Notes: generated by a model not told the origin, from the letters alone. Numbered from the stretch's first letter, positions 17,473 through 26,300 are shown. The stretch is 64,000 bases of DNA from Sva-07 sp963698565 (GCA_963698565.1 CAVORH010000005.1:101555-165554); one strand, 5' to 3'. Program-made: numbers and translations.

Positions 17473-18378
17473 GTGACCTACGAGTTGGTGCCTTCGACGG
17501 CTCAGGTGATGCCTGAGGGCCACCGGGGCCCAAGGCCTGTCGGGCGCACCGCTTTGATGGTGGGCGGCCTGGCCATCGTGGTGCTCGCGGTGGTTGTCGT
17601 CGTTGCGTGGATTGTCCGAGACGAGTCCGGTACCGACGATGCGCTGTTCGTCCTGCCGGTGGCAGGCGGCGACTGGAGCGTGAGCAACGCTGTGGTCACT
17701 GGACCCGCCCCTGACTCGGACGCGGCCGGGACCGACGAACGCTTCTCCGCGGGAGGCACGCTTTACGGTGTCGCCGACCCAGACGGCTACGACGGGCTCC
17801 GCTCGATGACTCGCTACGACGAGTCGCCGCTGCCGGGCGCCGAATGGGAACCGGTAGAGACCCCGTGGGGCGACGCCTACCGGCGTGTTGACGACTCGAT
17901 GACCTACGCCCTGGAGCAGTACAGCTACCAGGGCGGCGGGGGATGGATCGTTGCCAGTTCGCCTGATGATCTCCTGCACGCCTACGACATGCTGGGGAAC
18001 GACACCTTCGACCTCGTCCAGATCGCGTATTTCGTTCCGCTGGAAACCCCACTCATCCCGACGACGTCGTTCGCGATGACGTCACCGGACGGATCGACGT
18101 TCACGGTCGAGACCGCAGCGGGGTCCCCGCTGTTCGATGTTGCCACCTTCGCCGAGCGTGTCAAGCCGGTCGACGTCAATGGCACTGCGGGATGGGTCGT
18201 CACTGACGAGGGCGAGGACCTCACCGACACGATCGTGACCTGGGCGCCGGAATCGGGCCGCACGATCAGTGTTCGCAGCAGCGCCCCACCAGCCGAAGTC
18301 CTCGACGTTGCTCGACGCCTCCAGCCGGTCTCGGCTGACGAATGGACGTCCATGTTCCCCGAGGCCATAGCCGACTGA
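17473..18378 (+). CDS. single-pass membrane protein, unknown function
   Basis: 301 residues from GTG (MTYELVPSTAQVMPEGH), with CGGAGG about 10 bp upstream. A cytoplasmic tail of about 25 residues is followed by one helix (LMVGGLAIVVLAVVVVVAWI). The large outer domain contains GGTLYGVADPDGYDGLRSM and GTAGWVVTDEGEDLTDTIVTW. No known family was recognised. The layout resembles anti-sigma or lipid-anchored sensors of actinobacteria, without proof. It is flanked by repeat copies 1 and 2, as a gene-cassette body would be. Confidence 0.75.
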   Translation: MTYELVPSTAQVMPEGHRGPRPVGRTALMVGGLAIVVLAVVVVVAWIVRDESGTDDALFVLPVAGGDWSVSNAVVTGPAPDSDAAGTDERFSAGGTLYGVADPDGYDGLRSMTRYDESPLPGAEWEPVETPWGDAYRRVDDSMTYALEQYSYQGGGGWIVASSPDDLLHAYDMLGNDTFDLVQIAYFVPLETPLIPTTSFAMTSPDGSTFTVETAAGSPLFDVATFAERVKPVDVNGTAGWVVTDEGEDLTDTIVTWAPESGRTISVRSSAPPAEVLDVARRLQPVSADEWTSMFPEAIAD

Positions 18379-18424
18379 CCGGCGGGAGCCCACGCGTCTC
18401 CATCCCCCATGTGCCATTGGAGGG

Positions 18425-18510
18425 CACTCGATAACGCTCCGGGTAATCACGACCATCCAGGCGCGTGGGGTGCAGCATCGCGGCCCAAGCGTGACACGAG
18501 ATAATCGCGG
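18425..18510. repeat. interspersed 85-bp repeat, copy 2
   Basis: CTCGATAAC at 18427, GGGTAATCACG, then GGCCCAAGCGTGACACGAG and GATAATCGCGG (18500-18510). Spacing between motifs is 73 bp. ACGCT on the left pairs with AGCGT on the right, and GGG with CCC, giving a long imperfect hairpin. Confidence 0.75.
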
Positions 18511-18613
18511 TGGACTTTGCTCCGAGTTTCCAGCGATGGGTTTGCGAGGGCGGGAGCACTTGACGTCAATTTCGTCGTGTCAGGCACTGTGCTGCTGGCA
18601 GACTTCACCAGCA

Positions 18614-19600
18614 GTGACCCGATCGAACCCGGACGATCCTGCCGACGAAGCGAACCGCAATCCTGACGCGGTCGTGGCGCCGATCCGGCCGAGCGACAAC
18701 AGGCCCTCGGATGCTGAAGTCGTCGGGTTCTTGCGCGCGCACCACGGCGCAGACCCGACGGACCTCGAGGTGCTTGGTGGTGGGTTCTGGTCCGCGGCGT
18801 ACGGCTATCGGATCGGCGACGCCGAGCTGGTTCTCCGTATCAACGACGAGCCCGACGGGTTCCGTGACGACGAGTTCGCCATGCGGTATGGGTCGCCGGC
18901 TCTCCCGGTGCCCGAGGTGTTCGCGATCGGGGAGGGGTTCGGTCGCTGGTTCGCGATTTCGCGTCGACACCGCGGCCGGTTCCTCGAAGAGGTCGGCCCT
19001 GACCAGGCCGACGCTCTCGGCCCGACCGTCGTCGAGCTGCTCGCCGGGCTCCGGGCCGTGCCCGACACCGACATCGTCACGCCGGCGTGGCGAGACTGGC
19101 TGCTCGCCGGAATCACCGACAGACCCGATCACCACACGGCAGGGTGGCGGCCACTTCTCGCTGCCGACGCCACCGCGGAACAGACGTTCCGAGCTGTTGA
19201 CCACCGCATCCGCTCACTGCTCGATGCGTGTCCCGATCGCCGAGAGCTCGTTCATTCCGACCTCCTCCATTACAACGTCCTCGTCACGCCGCGGGCCGAC
19301 GCCGTCACTGCGGTGTTCTCGTGGAAGTGCTCCACATGGGGCGACGCCATCTACGACCTCGCGTGGTGCACCTTCTGGGGCCGGTGGCATGCGGGCATCG
19401 GAGCGCTCGATCTGTGGGAGCGGGTCGTACCCACTCTGTCGGCGTCCGATGCAGTCGACGTGGGTGTCCGCCACCACGTCTATGAACTCCAGATCGGCGC
19501 CAGTCACCTCGGCTGGTACGCGACCCTTGGCGACACCGAGAACCTGCGCTGGACGTCACGCCAACTGGGCGAACTGCTCGAGCGCGGCCCCCGCCTCTGA
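18614..19600 (+). CDS. aminoglycoside-phosphotransferase-family protein
   Basis: 328 residues from GTG 18614; further in-frame sequence upstream runs through repeat copy 2 and is not protein-like. Family marks are LGGGFWSAAYGYRIGDAELV, then the catalytic loop ELVHSDLLHYNVLV and the metal site region AVFSWKCSTWGDAIYDLAW. In most relatives the latter reads 'IDW...GDPLYDLA'; here FSWKCS lacks the usual Asp of the DFG-like motif, so activity is uncertain. It lies between repeat copies 2 and 3. The substrate is unknown. Confidence 0.82.
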   Translation: MTRSNPDDPADEANRNPDAVVAPIRPSDNRPSDAEVVGFLRAHHGADPTDLEVLGGGFWSAAYGYRIGDAELVLRINDEPDGFRDDEFAMRYGSPALPVPEVFAIGEGFGRWFAISRRHRGRFLEEVGPDQADALGPTVVELLAGLRAVPDTDIVTPAWRDWLLAGITDRPDHHTAGWRPLLAADATAEQTFRAVDHRIRSLLDACPDRRELVHSDLLHYNVLVTPRADAVTAVFSWKCSTWGDAIYDLAWCTFWGRWHAGIGALDLWERVVPTLSASDAVDVGVRHHVYELQIGASHLGWYATLGDTENLRWTSRQLGELLERGPRL

Positions 19601-19669
19601 AGTGCGGCCGCGCCGCCGGCCGTATCTCCCGGACAGAGCACAACGAACTGACCTCGAAGTGTCCACGGC

Positions 19670-19753
19670 ACCCGACAACGCACGCGCGTCACCACGTTTC
19701 ACACCCCGAACGGCCCGCTCGTCAGGCCCAATCGTGACGCAGCACTTCACCGG
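19670..19753. repeat. interspersed repeat, copy 3 (degenerate)
   Basis: The right part CAGGCCCAATCGTGACG then CAGCACTTCACCGG at 19723-19753 matches copies 6 and 12. The left part (CCCGACAACGC near 19672) is weak. Confidence 0.45.
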
Positions 19754-19792
19754 CGCCAACGGCCCGAACGGTTACACACGACGTTCAGGTCT

Positions 19793-20011
19793 TCAGCCGT
19801 TCCGTGGGTGGTTCCGACTCTCTCGCTCGTTGCCGCGCTTGTAGTTGCCCGTTGCCCTCGCCATCACGTCTTGGTCGTTCCCTACGGCTACGTCGTCGAC
19901 GAAGTCCTCAGCCTTGCGGCCACGCAACACTGCGGCCCGTCGACCATGGTGCTCGATGACGACATCACCGTTCTTCCGTCGAGTCCACGAGAAACCGAAG
20001 GGGTCACTCAC
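19793..20011 (-). CDS. small conserved actinobacterial protein
   Basis: 72 residues from GTG 20011. It reads FSWTRRKNGDVVIEHHGRRA, then LRGRKAEDFVDDV, and ends in RATGNYKRGNERESRNHPRN. I recognise this as a widespread small actinobacterial protein with a 'GNYKRGNER' tail, but no function is known to me. Upstream in-frame sequence to 20158 overlaps repeat copy 4 and is not conserved. It lies between repeat copies 3 and 4. Confidence 0.75.
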   Translation of the reverse strand: MSDPFGFSWTRRKNGDVVIEHHGRRAAVLRGRKAEDFVDDVAVGNDQDVMARATGNYKRGNERESRNHPRNG

Positions 20012-20086
20012 CGCTTCAGACCGGCCTGCCTGTGGCTGGGGGTCGACACACGTTGAGAACGTACCGAAAGCGAACATCGAGGACGC

Positions 20087-20170
20087 GCCACATATCGCTA
20101 CGCAGAATCCCGCCGTCCCAGATAGCCCGACCACTCGGGTTCGGCCCAAGCAGCGCACCCGATATTCGCG
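20087..20170. repeat. interspersed repeat, copy 4
   Basis: Left CATATCGCT and AGAATCCCG, hairpin CCCGA-CCAC-TCGGG, then GGCCCAAGCAGCGCACCC and GATATTCGCG (20161-20170). Confidence 0.65.
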
Positions 20171-20249
20171 ATGGCGATGGCTTGGCGGTGACGGCGGGTG
20201 GTCGCGTCACGTGTGGTCGTTTCGTGACCGTGTCCGTCCGGCTTGCGGG

Positions 20250-20831
20250 TCAGGTGTGGTCGGTCGCCAGGTGGGAGTAGAGGACCATGTCGTGCCATCC
20301 ATCGTCGTGGAGGTTGGCGCCGCGCCTGATTCCCTCTTCGACGAACCCGGCTTTCAGCGCGACTCGTCGCGAGGGTTCGTTGTGGGTTGAATGCTGCAGC
20401 TGAATGCGGTGGAGACCGAGATCGTGCGCCCAGCGGGTCGCCGCCACGCATGCCCGGGTCGCCACGCCTCGCCCACGGGCGCTCGGAAGCACCCAATACG
20501 AGACCTCGCCATAGCCGTCCTCCAGCACGGTGAAGATGGTGACGCGGCCGATCACTCGGTTCTCCTCGCGTTCGACGATCGCCCACGTCCCCGACCGTTC
20601 CGAGCGCCAACCTTCGGCGCAGTCCTCGATCCATTGCTCCGCATCTGATTCCGTATCGAATCGGCGGAAGTGATACCGCTGAATGTCTGGTGAAGCGAAG
20701 GCCTCGACGACGGTTGGTGCGTCGCTTCGATGCCACGGACGCAATGTGAGGTCGCCATCGACGTCGATCTCGGGTTGCCGCAATCCAGCCATTGCGCCGG
20801 CCTTGACCACTGGTGGGATGAGCTTCACCAC
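20250..20831 (-). CDS. GNAT acetyltransferase, RimJ/RimL-like
   Basis: 193 residues. The N-terminal LTLRPWHRSDAPTVVEAF and the acetyl-CoA site SARGRGVATRACVAATRWA are typical, followed by LHRIQLQHSTHNEPSRRVAL, which matches the RimJ/RimL subgroup that acetylates protein N termini or small amines. The start at 20831 leaves a short gap to repeat copy 5. It is a self-contained gene between copies 4 and 5. Confidence 0.88.
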   Translation of the reverse strand: MVKLIPPVVKAGAMAGLRQPEIDVDGDLTLRPWHRSDAPTVVEAFASPDIQRYHFRRFDTESDAEQWIEDCAEGWRSERSGTWAIVEREENRVIGRVTIFTVLEDGYGEVSYWVLPSARGRGVATRACVAATRWAHDLGLHRIQLQHSTHNEPSRRVALKAGFVEEGIRRGANLHDDGWHDMVLYSHLATDHT

Positions 20832-20853
20832 TCATCCAGGATCGCACACTTCG

Positions 20854-20927
20854 CCGAGACATAATCCCGCTGACCACCGAACGTGGGGTGCGCGAGTCCG
20901 GCCCAAGCCGCACGCGAGATAATCCCT
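20854..20927. repeat. interspersed repeat, copy 5 (short form)
   Basis: GACATAATCCCGCTG on the left, CCAC-CGAAC-GTGG in the centre, then GGCCCAAGCCGCACGCGA and GATAATCCC on the right. About 10 bp shorter than copies 1, 2 and 10. Confidence 0.7.
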
Positions 20928-21040
20928 GTGAAGATCAGCGGGCGGATCGCCACGGAGGGGAGCGCAGAGCGGCAGCTGTGCGCCATCTGTTCCGTTGTCG
21001 GGCTCCTGGGGAGCTGCGGTCGACGTTGCCGCTGTGAGCG

Positions 21041-21487
21041 CTACCGCTGGGCAGCACGCTGCCTCGCCGCCTCGAAGTGGCCGAGGATCCGTTCTCGACG
21101 TTCAGCAGCCACCCGGGCACGAATGTAGGTGTCATCACCCGACAACACACGAACCCGCCGCCCACCCGACAACTCCACGTAGTACTTGCCGCCCACCTCC
21201 TCCACCAACCACACCTCCGAATACCGCGGCGACCGCCACGGCGCATACAACAACCAAATCCGCTCATCCCCCAACCAACACACCAAAATCGCAAACATCA
21301 CCACAGAGAGCCCAACACAGATCACACCCACCAAGACACTCCAAGACGTCAGCACCCACACACCAAACACGAACAATGGGACCATGAACAGGAGCCACAA
21401 CAACGACGACACGAGCAGCCGCCCACCGACGACGAAACCACCCTGAAGAACACCGAACACACGCACCCCGATCACCCGCACGATCAC
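21041..21487 (-). CDS. small membrane protein, two to three helices
   Basis: 148 residues. Hydrophobic segments are LLVSSLLWLLFMVPLFVFGV and SVLVGVICVGLSVVMFAILV. A soluble tail follows with YSEVWLVEEVGGKYYVEL, RVRVLSGDDTYIRARV and a charged helix. No family was recognised. The coding DNA (about 21190-21480) is poorer in G+C than its neighbours, with many AAC, CAC and ACA triplets on the plus strand, suggesting a separate origin. It sits alone between repeat copies 5 and 6. Confidence 0.65.
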   Translation of the reverse strand: MIVRVIGVRVFGVLQGGFVVGGRLLVSSLLWLLFMVPLFVFGVWVLTSWSVLVGVICVGLSVVMFAILVCWLGDERIWLLYAPWRSPRYSEVWLVEEVGGKYYVELSGGRRVRVLSGDDTYIRARVAAERRERILGHFEAARQRAAQR

Positions 21488-21645
21488 GACAACGTACGCG
21501 GTCGAGGGTGACCCCGGGTGAACTCCATCGGTGACCGTTCGGGCAGGGTGACGACGACCGGTGATCTACTGTGCCGACCCGCACCGAATGCCCGGAATGT
21601 GCGCTCGACGCAAGCGCCTGCCGACTGTCGAAGGTGCGGGGAGAC

Positions 21646-21730
21646 CGCTCGATATCGCTCCTGATCATCCCCGGCAATCGGGCACGGCTCGCGCCGCACT
21701 GCGAAGCCCAAGCGTGACGCCACACTTTGT
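21646..21730. repeat. interspersed 85-bp repeat, copy 6
   Basis: CTCGATATCGCT at 21648, hairpin CCCG-GCAAT-CGGG, then AAGCCCAAGCGTGACGCC and ACACTTTG. The left CGCT pairs with AGCG and GGGC with GCCC. The right end resembles copies 3 and 12 rather than the GATAATC form. Confidence 0.65.
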
Positions 21731-21743
21731 TCGTCGCGAAGAG

Positions 21744-22133
21744 CTATCCGCGACAGTCCGGCGTCTCGACGAACTGACCGTTGTCCTTGATCACGAAGAA
21801 CACCGTCTGCGAACTGAGCAACGCTGACACCTCCGTCTCGACGCACCAGCGGTCGTCGATCTGCTGCTGAAGCGAGACCACCCTGTCGGAGCCCAGTGCT
21901 TCGGATACCGGGTCGGAGTCTGTCCCATACGCGGTGAGTGCAACCAGCGCTGGATCGACCGTGGCGGTGCTTGCGGTTTGGCGCAGATCGTCGACCTTGG
22001 CCTTGACCTGGCGACTACCGATGATCGACACGGCCAGACCAACGAGCACCACCGCCACTGCGAGCCCAGTAATGATCAGTAGGCGGACTCGCCTCTTGTG
22101 CTGCTCGTGGTCGGAAATCGCGGCGAGAGACAT
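21744..22133 (-). CDS. small membrane-anchored protein
   Basis: 129 residues from MSLAAISDHEQHKRRVR. One membrane helix (LLIITGLAVAVVLVGLAVSI) is followed by an outside domain with KAKVDDLRQTASTATVDPA and a C-terminal pair of cysteines (DDRWCVETEV, ETPDCRG). No family was recognised. Upstream in-frame sequence to 22529 overlaps the opposite sigma gene and is not used. It lies between repeat copies 6 and 7. Confidence 0.65.
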   Translation of the reverse strand: MSLAAISDHEQHKRRVRLLIITGLAVAVVLVGLAVSIIGSRQVKAKVDDLRQTASTATVDPALVALTAYGTDSDPVSEALGSDRVVSLQQQIDDRWCVETEVSALLSSQTVFFVIKDNGQFVETPDCRG

Positions 22134-22210
22134 CGCAAGCGACTGTACGGGCGGACCGCACACTCGGTCACGAAGAACCATGACGTGACGCCAACAATCG
22201 CCACCGCACC

Positions 22211-22242
22211 GCGATACCCAAGCCGGGTGCTCGGAATCCCGG
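22211..22242. repeat. interspersed repeat, copy 7 (right half only)
   Basis: CGATACCCAAGCCGGGTGCT then CGGAATCCCGG. It aligns with the short copy 9 (ACCCAAGCCGAGCACCCGA then TAATCCCGG). The left half is not clear. Confidence 0.5.
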
Positions 22243-22338
22243 GGCGCCACGCCCGATTCCGGGCGGCTGCTGTGCGCTGCGGGAGGCGATTGCCGATCTG
22301 TTGCATCCGTTTGGGCCCGTCGTGCGCCTTTACTGGTG

Positions 22339-22824
22339 ATGGTGGATGACGGGCTCGTCGATGAGAGGGCAGAACAGCGCGGCGCGGCTGGGCTGGCGCA
22401 GGCGCGTCTGTTCGACGAGCAACGAATCGGTCTGACCCGTGTGGCGTTTCTGCTGACTGGCTCACGGCCCGTCGCTGAAGAACTGGTGCAGGACGCGTTC
22501 GAGCAAGTGGTGCGCCGTTGGGACGACATTCACACGCCGGCGGGCTATGTGCGTTCTGCTGTGATCAGCGGGGCGAGATCGTGGGGTCGGCGAAAGACAC
22601 CGCCGCCGTTGGATCGACGCGACACAGTGCGCCTTGACGAAGAAGCAGTCGCCGTGCGCAGTGAACTTGCAGCGCTCCCGCACAGCCAACGCGAGGTCAT
22701 CGTTCTGCGCTACTTCGCAGGCTTGAGCGACTCCCAGATTGCATCCGAACTCGATCAGCCGATCGGCACGGTGAAGTCACATCTCCGTCGGGGGCTGGAA
22801 CAGATGCGAAAGGCATTCACATGA
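22339..22824 (+). CDS. ECF sigma factor, SigE-like group
   Basis: 161 residues. Region 2 contains LTRVAFLLTGSRPVAEELVQ and DAFEQVVRRWDDIHTPAGYV. Region 4 contains ALPHSQREVIVLRYFAGLSD, QIASELDQPIGTVKSHLRRG. This matches the SigE-like actinobacterial ECF group whose genes are usually followed by a membrane protein that may act as anti-sigma. The next gene overlaps by ATGA (22821-22824), so the two are translationally coupled. Starts at GTG 22336 or ATG 22339 are both possible. Confidence 0.9.
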   Translation: MVDDGLVDERAEQRGAAGLAQARLFDEQRIGLTRVAFLLTGSRPVAEELVQDAFEQVVRRWDDIHTPAGYVRSAVISGARSWGRRKTPPPLDRRDTVRLDEEAVAVRSELAALPHSQREVIVLRYFAGLSDSQIASELDQPIGTVKSHLRRGLEQMRKAFT

Positions 22825-24266
22825 CACCCGACATCGAATCCCGTCTGGAAGCAGCGCTCGGTCGGATTGCAGTTGCCCACGTCCCTGATGACTCGGACCG
22901 GGCCCTCACGCACCCCGACCAGTCAGCCTTCACCTCGACCGATGCGGTCAGCCCGACCGATCCAGCGCATCCATCGCAACGAACCGAAGCGGTGAGGCAT
23001 CGGTTGCTGCTCGGCGTCGCAGCCGGTGTACTGGTTCTCGCCGGGATCGGCGCCCTGGTCGTGCTCGCACCGCGAGATGACAACTCGGCGTCAACAGCGC
23101 GACCGGTAACGCCACCGGCGCAGTCCACCGCAGCCGATGACGGATCGCTCGCCGAGGTGCCGGTCGTGACGCTCGGAGTCACGGACACGACGGGTGATGC
23201 TGATGGGTGGTCGCGACTTGCTGACAACCAGCTCGAGGGCAGGTCGGAGCATCTCGTCGTGGCAACCAACGGCGGGCTGTTGGTGTGGGGTGGCTTCGGC
23301 GCCGCTGCGTTTCCCTTGACCGATGGGGCGTTCTACGACTCGACGACGGAGCAATGGCGCACGGTTCCGCCAGCGCCTCTCGCTTCCGATCGCGGTGACG
23401 CGATCGGTGTCTGGACGGGGACTGAGGTCGTGGTGATCAACGGGATCAGTGGCAACGTCAAGTCCGCGGCGTTCAACCCGGCGACGTTCACCTGGCGTGC
23501 GTTGTCGGACCCGCCCGTCGACAACGCCGCCAATGCTTCCAGCCGGGCTGTGCTGATGGGCGACGAGGTCGTGCTCTTTTCTGTCTTCGAAGACGGTGCT
23601 GCACCCGAGAATCAAGTTGCAATCCTTGATGACCTGCAGAGCGGTCACTGGTCAGTCGCTGAATCCCCACCGGTCGCGCTCGGTTCATCGGTCGATCTTG
23701 TCGCCGCTGGCCCCGACATGTTCGTGATCGGGCGAACCAGCGATCCAGAAGGATGCGGAGAACTCCACACCCTCGCCTACACACCAGCTGAGAACTCCTG
23801 GGAAGAGCTACCCGCCGGACCAGCGTCTCGCCTCGCCGACCCAGTCACGGTGTGGACAGGAACCGAACTCTTCGTCGGCGGCGGCGGATCGTGCACCAAC
23901 GGCGTCGCAGCGAGCGACTTCGAGAACAACGCATACCTTCTGGACCCATCCACCGGGAACTGGCGCACCACATCATCGGCACCAACCGGCTTCTACTCCT
24001 CGTACCGCTACCCCGACCTGTGGACCGGCAACGCCGTATTGACAATCACCCCCAATGGCCAGCCGCTGCTCTACGACCCAACGACCGACCGTTGGCACCT
24101 CGGCCCTGCGATCGACCCGGCATACGCAATCGCACCGAACCAGACACCCATGGTGCTCTTCGAGAATCGCCTCGTCGCATCCGGGGGCAAGCTCACTGCG
24201 AACGGTGAACCCTGCTGCGACCCGTTCACCGGCACCTACGCCTACGCCATCCCCAACGGGTTCTGA
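22821..24266 (+). CDS. membrane-anchored Kelch/beta-propeller-like protein, probable sigma partner
   Basis: 481 residues. A cytoplasmic part of about 70 residues (MTPDIESRLEAALGRIAVAH) precedes one helix (LLLGVAAGVLVLAGIGALVV). The outer part carries repeating Kelch-like blades: LLVWGGFGAAAFPL, YDSTTEQWRTVPPAPL, VWTGTEVVVINGI, VWTGTELFVGGGGS and DPSTGNWRTTSSAP. The N-terminal segment could bind the co-encoded ECF sigma factor, with the propeller as sensor; this is inference from gene order. Repeat copies 7 and 8 flank the pair. Confidence 0.8.
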   Translation: MTPDIESRLEAALGRIAVAHVPDDSDRALTHPDQSAFTSTDAVSPTDPAHPSQRTEAVRHRLLLGVAAGVLVLAGIGALVVLAPRDDNSASTARPVTPPAQSTAADDGSLAEVPVVTLGVTDTTGDADGWSRLADNQLEGRSEHLVVATNGGLLVWGGFGAAAFPLTDGAFYDSTTEQWRTVPPAPLASDRGDAIGVWTGTEVVVINGISGNVKSAAFNPATFTWRALSDPPVDNAANASSRAVLMGDEVVLFSVFEDGAAPENQVAILDDLQSGHWSVAESPPVALGSSVDLVAAGPDMFVIGRTSDPEGCGELHTLAYTPAENSWEELPAGPASRLADPVTVWTGTELFVGGGGSCTNGVAASDFENNAYLLDPSTGNWRTTSSAPTGFYSSYRYPDLWTGNAVLTITPNGQPLLYDPTTDRWHLGPAIDPAYAIAPNQTPMVLFENRLVASGGKLTANGEPCCDPFTGTYAYAIPNGF

Positions 24267-24318
24267 ACCGCAGAGGCCATCACGAGGCGCCACGTTGTGG
24301 AGCCGCCCGACATCCGGG

Positions 24319-24396
24319 ACTCGGCAACCCGCCACCCTTGCAACGACGACCACTCGGGCACGGCCCAACTGCAGTGCCCAGTACTCGCGTCCGCGG
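24319..24396. repeat. interspersed repeat, copy 8 (diverged)
   Basis: ACTCGGCAACCCG on the left, CACTCGGGCACGGCCCAAC then TGCAGTGCCCAGTACTCGCG on the right. The AAC after GCCC makes it the only copy with a canonical RYYYAAC-like box. Confidence 0.45.
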
Positions 24397-24464
24397 CCCG
24401 GCGATCGGGGACACGGGTTGGGTACCCAACTTCCTGGTGTGCTCGGCGGGCGTAGCGTTGCAGG

Positions 24465-24749
24465 GTGGGCGTCGAGATACGCGTCGTTCAGTACGGGAGA
24501 AGGTTCCATCGGCAGGTGATCCGGGTCTCACCGAACTGGGGCATCGACAGGCAGGGCCGTGGCGAGGTGGCTGGCTGCGAACCGTGTTGACATCGACCCA
24601 ATCGTGTACAGCCCATTCAGACGAGCCCAGGAGACAGCGGCTCCAATCGCGGCTGCGTTTGGCCTTGTGGTGACGACGGAACCTCGTCTCGGGAGCGGAT
24701 GAACTGGGGCGACGATGCGAGCATCAGTTTCGTTGAGCGCTTGGTCTGA
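24465..24749 (+). pseudogene. histidine phosphatase (phosphoglycerate-mutase fold), broken
   Basis: Across three frames the segments MGVEIRVVQYGEK, VPSAGDPGLTELGHRQA, AVARWLAANRVDIDPIVYSP, FRRAQETAAPIAAAFGLVVT and RERMNWGDDAS follow in order. This is a clear two-histidine phosphatase start and middle. At least three one-base shifts separate them and the gene ends after about 95 residues, half the normal length. The expected 'RHGE' reads QYGE. It sits between repeat copy 8 and the winged-helix gene and looks like a decayed cassette. Confidence 0.7.
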
Positions 24750-24752
24750 ACG

Positions 24753-25064
24753 TCAGCGTTTCCGGACGCGTCGGATGAATCGTTCCATGGTGTCGAGTTC
24801 GTCGCTCAGAGCGGAGCGGCCGCTCTTGGTGAGCGTCACCCACGTTCTCGGCTTGCCCGCCTCGAACACTTTGTCGAGTTCGACGTAGCCGGCTTTCTCC
24901 AGCACCTGGAGGTGGCGGCCGAGGTTGCCATCGGTGAGCTCGAGGACCTTCTTCAGATAGGCGAAGTCGGCTCGCTTCGCCTCCGCGAGTACGACCATGA
25001 CGCCGAGCCGGTGGCGCTGGTGAACGACATCGTCGATGTCGTCTCGGGATCGCCGGTCGGTCAC
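24753..25064 (-). CDS. winged-helix transcriptional regulator (MarR/ArsR-like, HTH_34 type)
   Basis: 103 residues from GTG 25064. The sequence reads LGVMVVLAEAKRADFAYLKK, LELTDGNLGRHLQVLEKAGY, then VTLTKSGRSALSDELDTM, the short winged-helix family that senses state through dimer changes. Its start overlaps the stop of the upstream membrane-protein gene (GTGA at 25061-25064), so both form one operon. It probably regulates that operon. Confidence 0.88.
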   Translation of the reverse strand: MTDRRSRDDIDDVVHQRHRLGVMVVLAEAKRADFAYLKKVLELTDGNLGRHLQVLEKAGYVELDKVFEAGKPRTWVTLTKSGRSALSDELDTMERFIRRVRKR

Positions 25065-25636
25065 GACTCGGAAAGGGTGCGCTCTCGCCGATACGCGACG
25101 ACCCCGCCGACCGTGACGGCAAGGAACGTGAGCTGAGCGACGAGGTCGCGGTACGACACGCTGGAATTGGACCATCCGACATCCCACGTCCACTCGTTGA
25201 GCGCCTCCCCGACGGCAAGGCCCACGACGACGACAGCGGCCCAGGAAAGCAACTGACGATTGCGTTGTCTCGCTGCGATTGCGGCGAGGCCGAGGGCTGC
25301 AGGCAGCAGTGACCAGAAGAAGGCGTTGTCGGCAAGCCGGCTCGGCACGACGCTCAGCCACGCCTGGGATGCGAACAGGCTCGAGGCCATGAACACACCG
25401 AACGCGATCAGCAGTACGTCGTCATTGCCCATGCCGACGCCGTCCTGCTTCTCCGTGCGGCGCTGCAGTAGCCACACGATCACGAACGCCAACGGAATGC
25501 CGTAGATCACGCTGATCCAGCCCGCCAACCCGCTCGACGCATAGTGGAAGCCGGCAGCGCCCACCACGATCAACGGATACGAGGTTCCGTGTCGATCGGC
25601 CCGCACCCGCTCCTGCAGCCTCATTGTCTCGGTCAT
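25061..25636 (-). CDS. multi-pass membrane protein
   Basis: 191 residues from MTETMRLQERV. Four to five hydrophobic segments are visible: LAGWISVIYGIPLAFVIVWL, LLIAFGVFMASSLFASQAWL, FFWSLLPAALGLAAIAA, SWAAVVVVGLAVGEAL and LVAQLTFLAVTVGGVVAY. It is coupled to the winged-helix regulator, a common arrangement in which the regulator controls the membrane protein. The function is unknown. Confidence 0.78.
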   Translation of the reverse strand: MTETMRLQERVRADRHGTSYPLIVVGAAGFHYASSGLAGWISVIYGIPLAFVIVWLLQRRTEKQDGVGMGNDDVLLIAFGVFMASSLFASQAWLSVVPSRLADNAFFWSLLPAALGLAAIAARQRNRQLLSWAAVVVVGLAVGEALNEWTWDVGWSNSSVSYRDLVAQLTFLAVTVGGVVAYRRERTLSES

Positions 25637-25737
25637 GAAGAGTACTCTGCGCTGCAGAGTGACCGGAGTCAAGGACCAACTTCCAGTCGGCTGTGAACGC
25701 AGCCGCACAGAAGCACGACTCCGGAGCGGAAGCAGTC

Positions 25738-25776
25738 GCTCGATATCTACCCAAGCCGAGCACCCGATAATCCCGG
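25738..25776. repeat. interspersed repeat, copy 9 (39-bp minimal form)
   Basis: CGCTCGATATCT joined directly to ACCCAAGCCGAGCACCCGA and TAATCCCGG. The central part found in other copies is absent. Confidence 0.6.
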
Positions 25777-25904
25777 ACTCCGCTGGGCTGCTCCGGAGCC
25801 GAGTGGTGACTCGTGCGCGGTGAGTTCGTTCGGGCCGACGTCGGACGCCTGCTTGGGTCGAGCAGATCGACAGTTGGCGTTTGCTCTCGCCTGGATTTCG
25901 TGGA

Positions 25905-26300
25905 CTACGGGAACGACTGCACCTCGATCGCCAGCGGCAGCAGGTAGCGGAATCGAAAATTTCGAAATCCTCGGTCATCGGTCGTGAGTGGCTCAAGGCC
26001 CACATCGCGCGGATGGGCGTTGAGGCGGTTCCAGATCTCTTGAGCTTCGTCGCTTGATGCAACGACAATGCCGAGGTGCTCGTAGCCCGAGCAGATCATC
26101 GGGTCGGCACGCTCACGCAGATTCACATACGTGTGTTGCCCGACCGAGATCGTGAGGCGATCGGGAAGACGGAGAGACTCGATTTCGCGCCAGCCGAGGA
26201 GCGCGCTGTAGAACTCAAGCAGTTCCGCCCGCCACTCGTCGGTCAGGGTGCCGGGAAGAACGCTCATGGCGACGTGGTTCAGCCCGGTCGGTACAGCCAT
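25905..26300 (-). CDS. VOC (glyoxalase/bleomycin-resistance) family protein
   Basis: 131 residues from MAVPTGLNHVAMSVLPG. The first metal-ligand His appears in GLNHVAMSV. YSALLGWREIESL and the second half YEHLGIVVASSDEAQEIWN match the paired beta-alpha-beta-beta-beta units of the VOC superfamily. A C-terminal Glu (AIEVQSFP) is in the expected ligand position. The substrate is unknown. It lies between copies 9 and 10. Confidence 0.85.
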   Translation of the reverse strand: MAVPTGLNHVAMSVLPGTLTDEWRAELLEFYSALLGWREIESLRLPDRLTISVGQHTYVNLRERADPMICSGYEHLGIVVASSDEAQEIWNRLNAHPRDVGLEPLTTDDRGFRNFRFRYLLPLAIEVQSFP

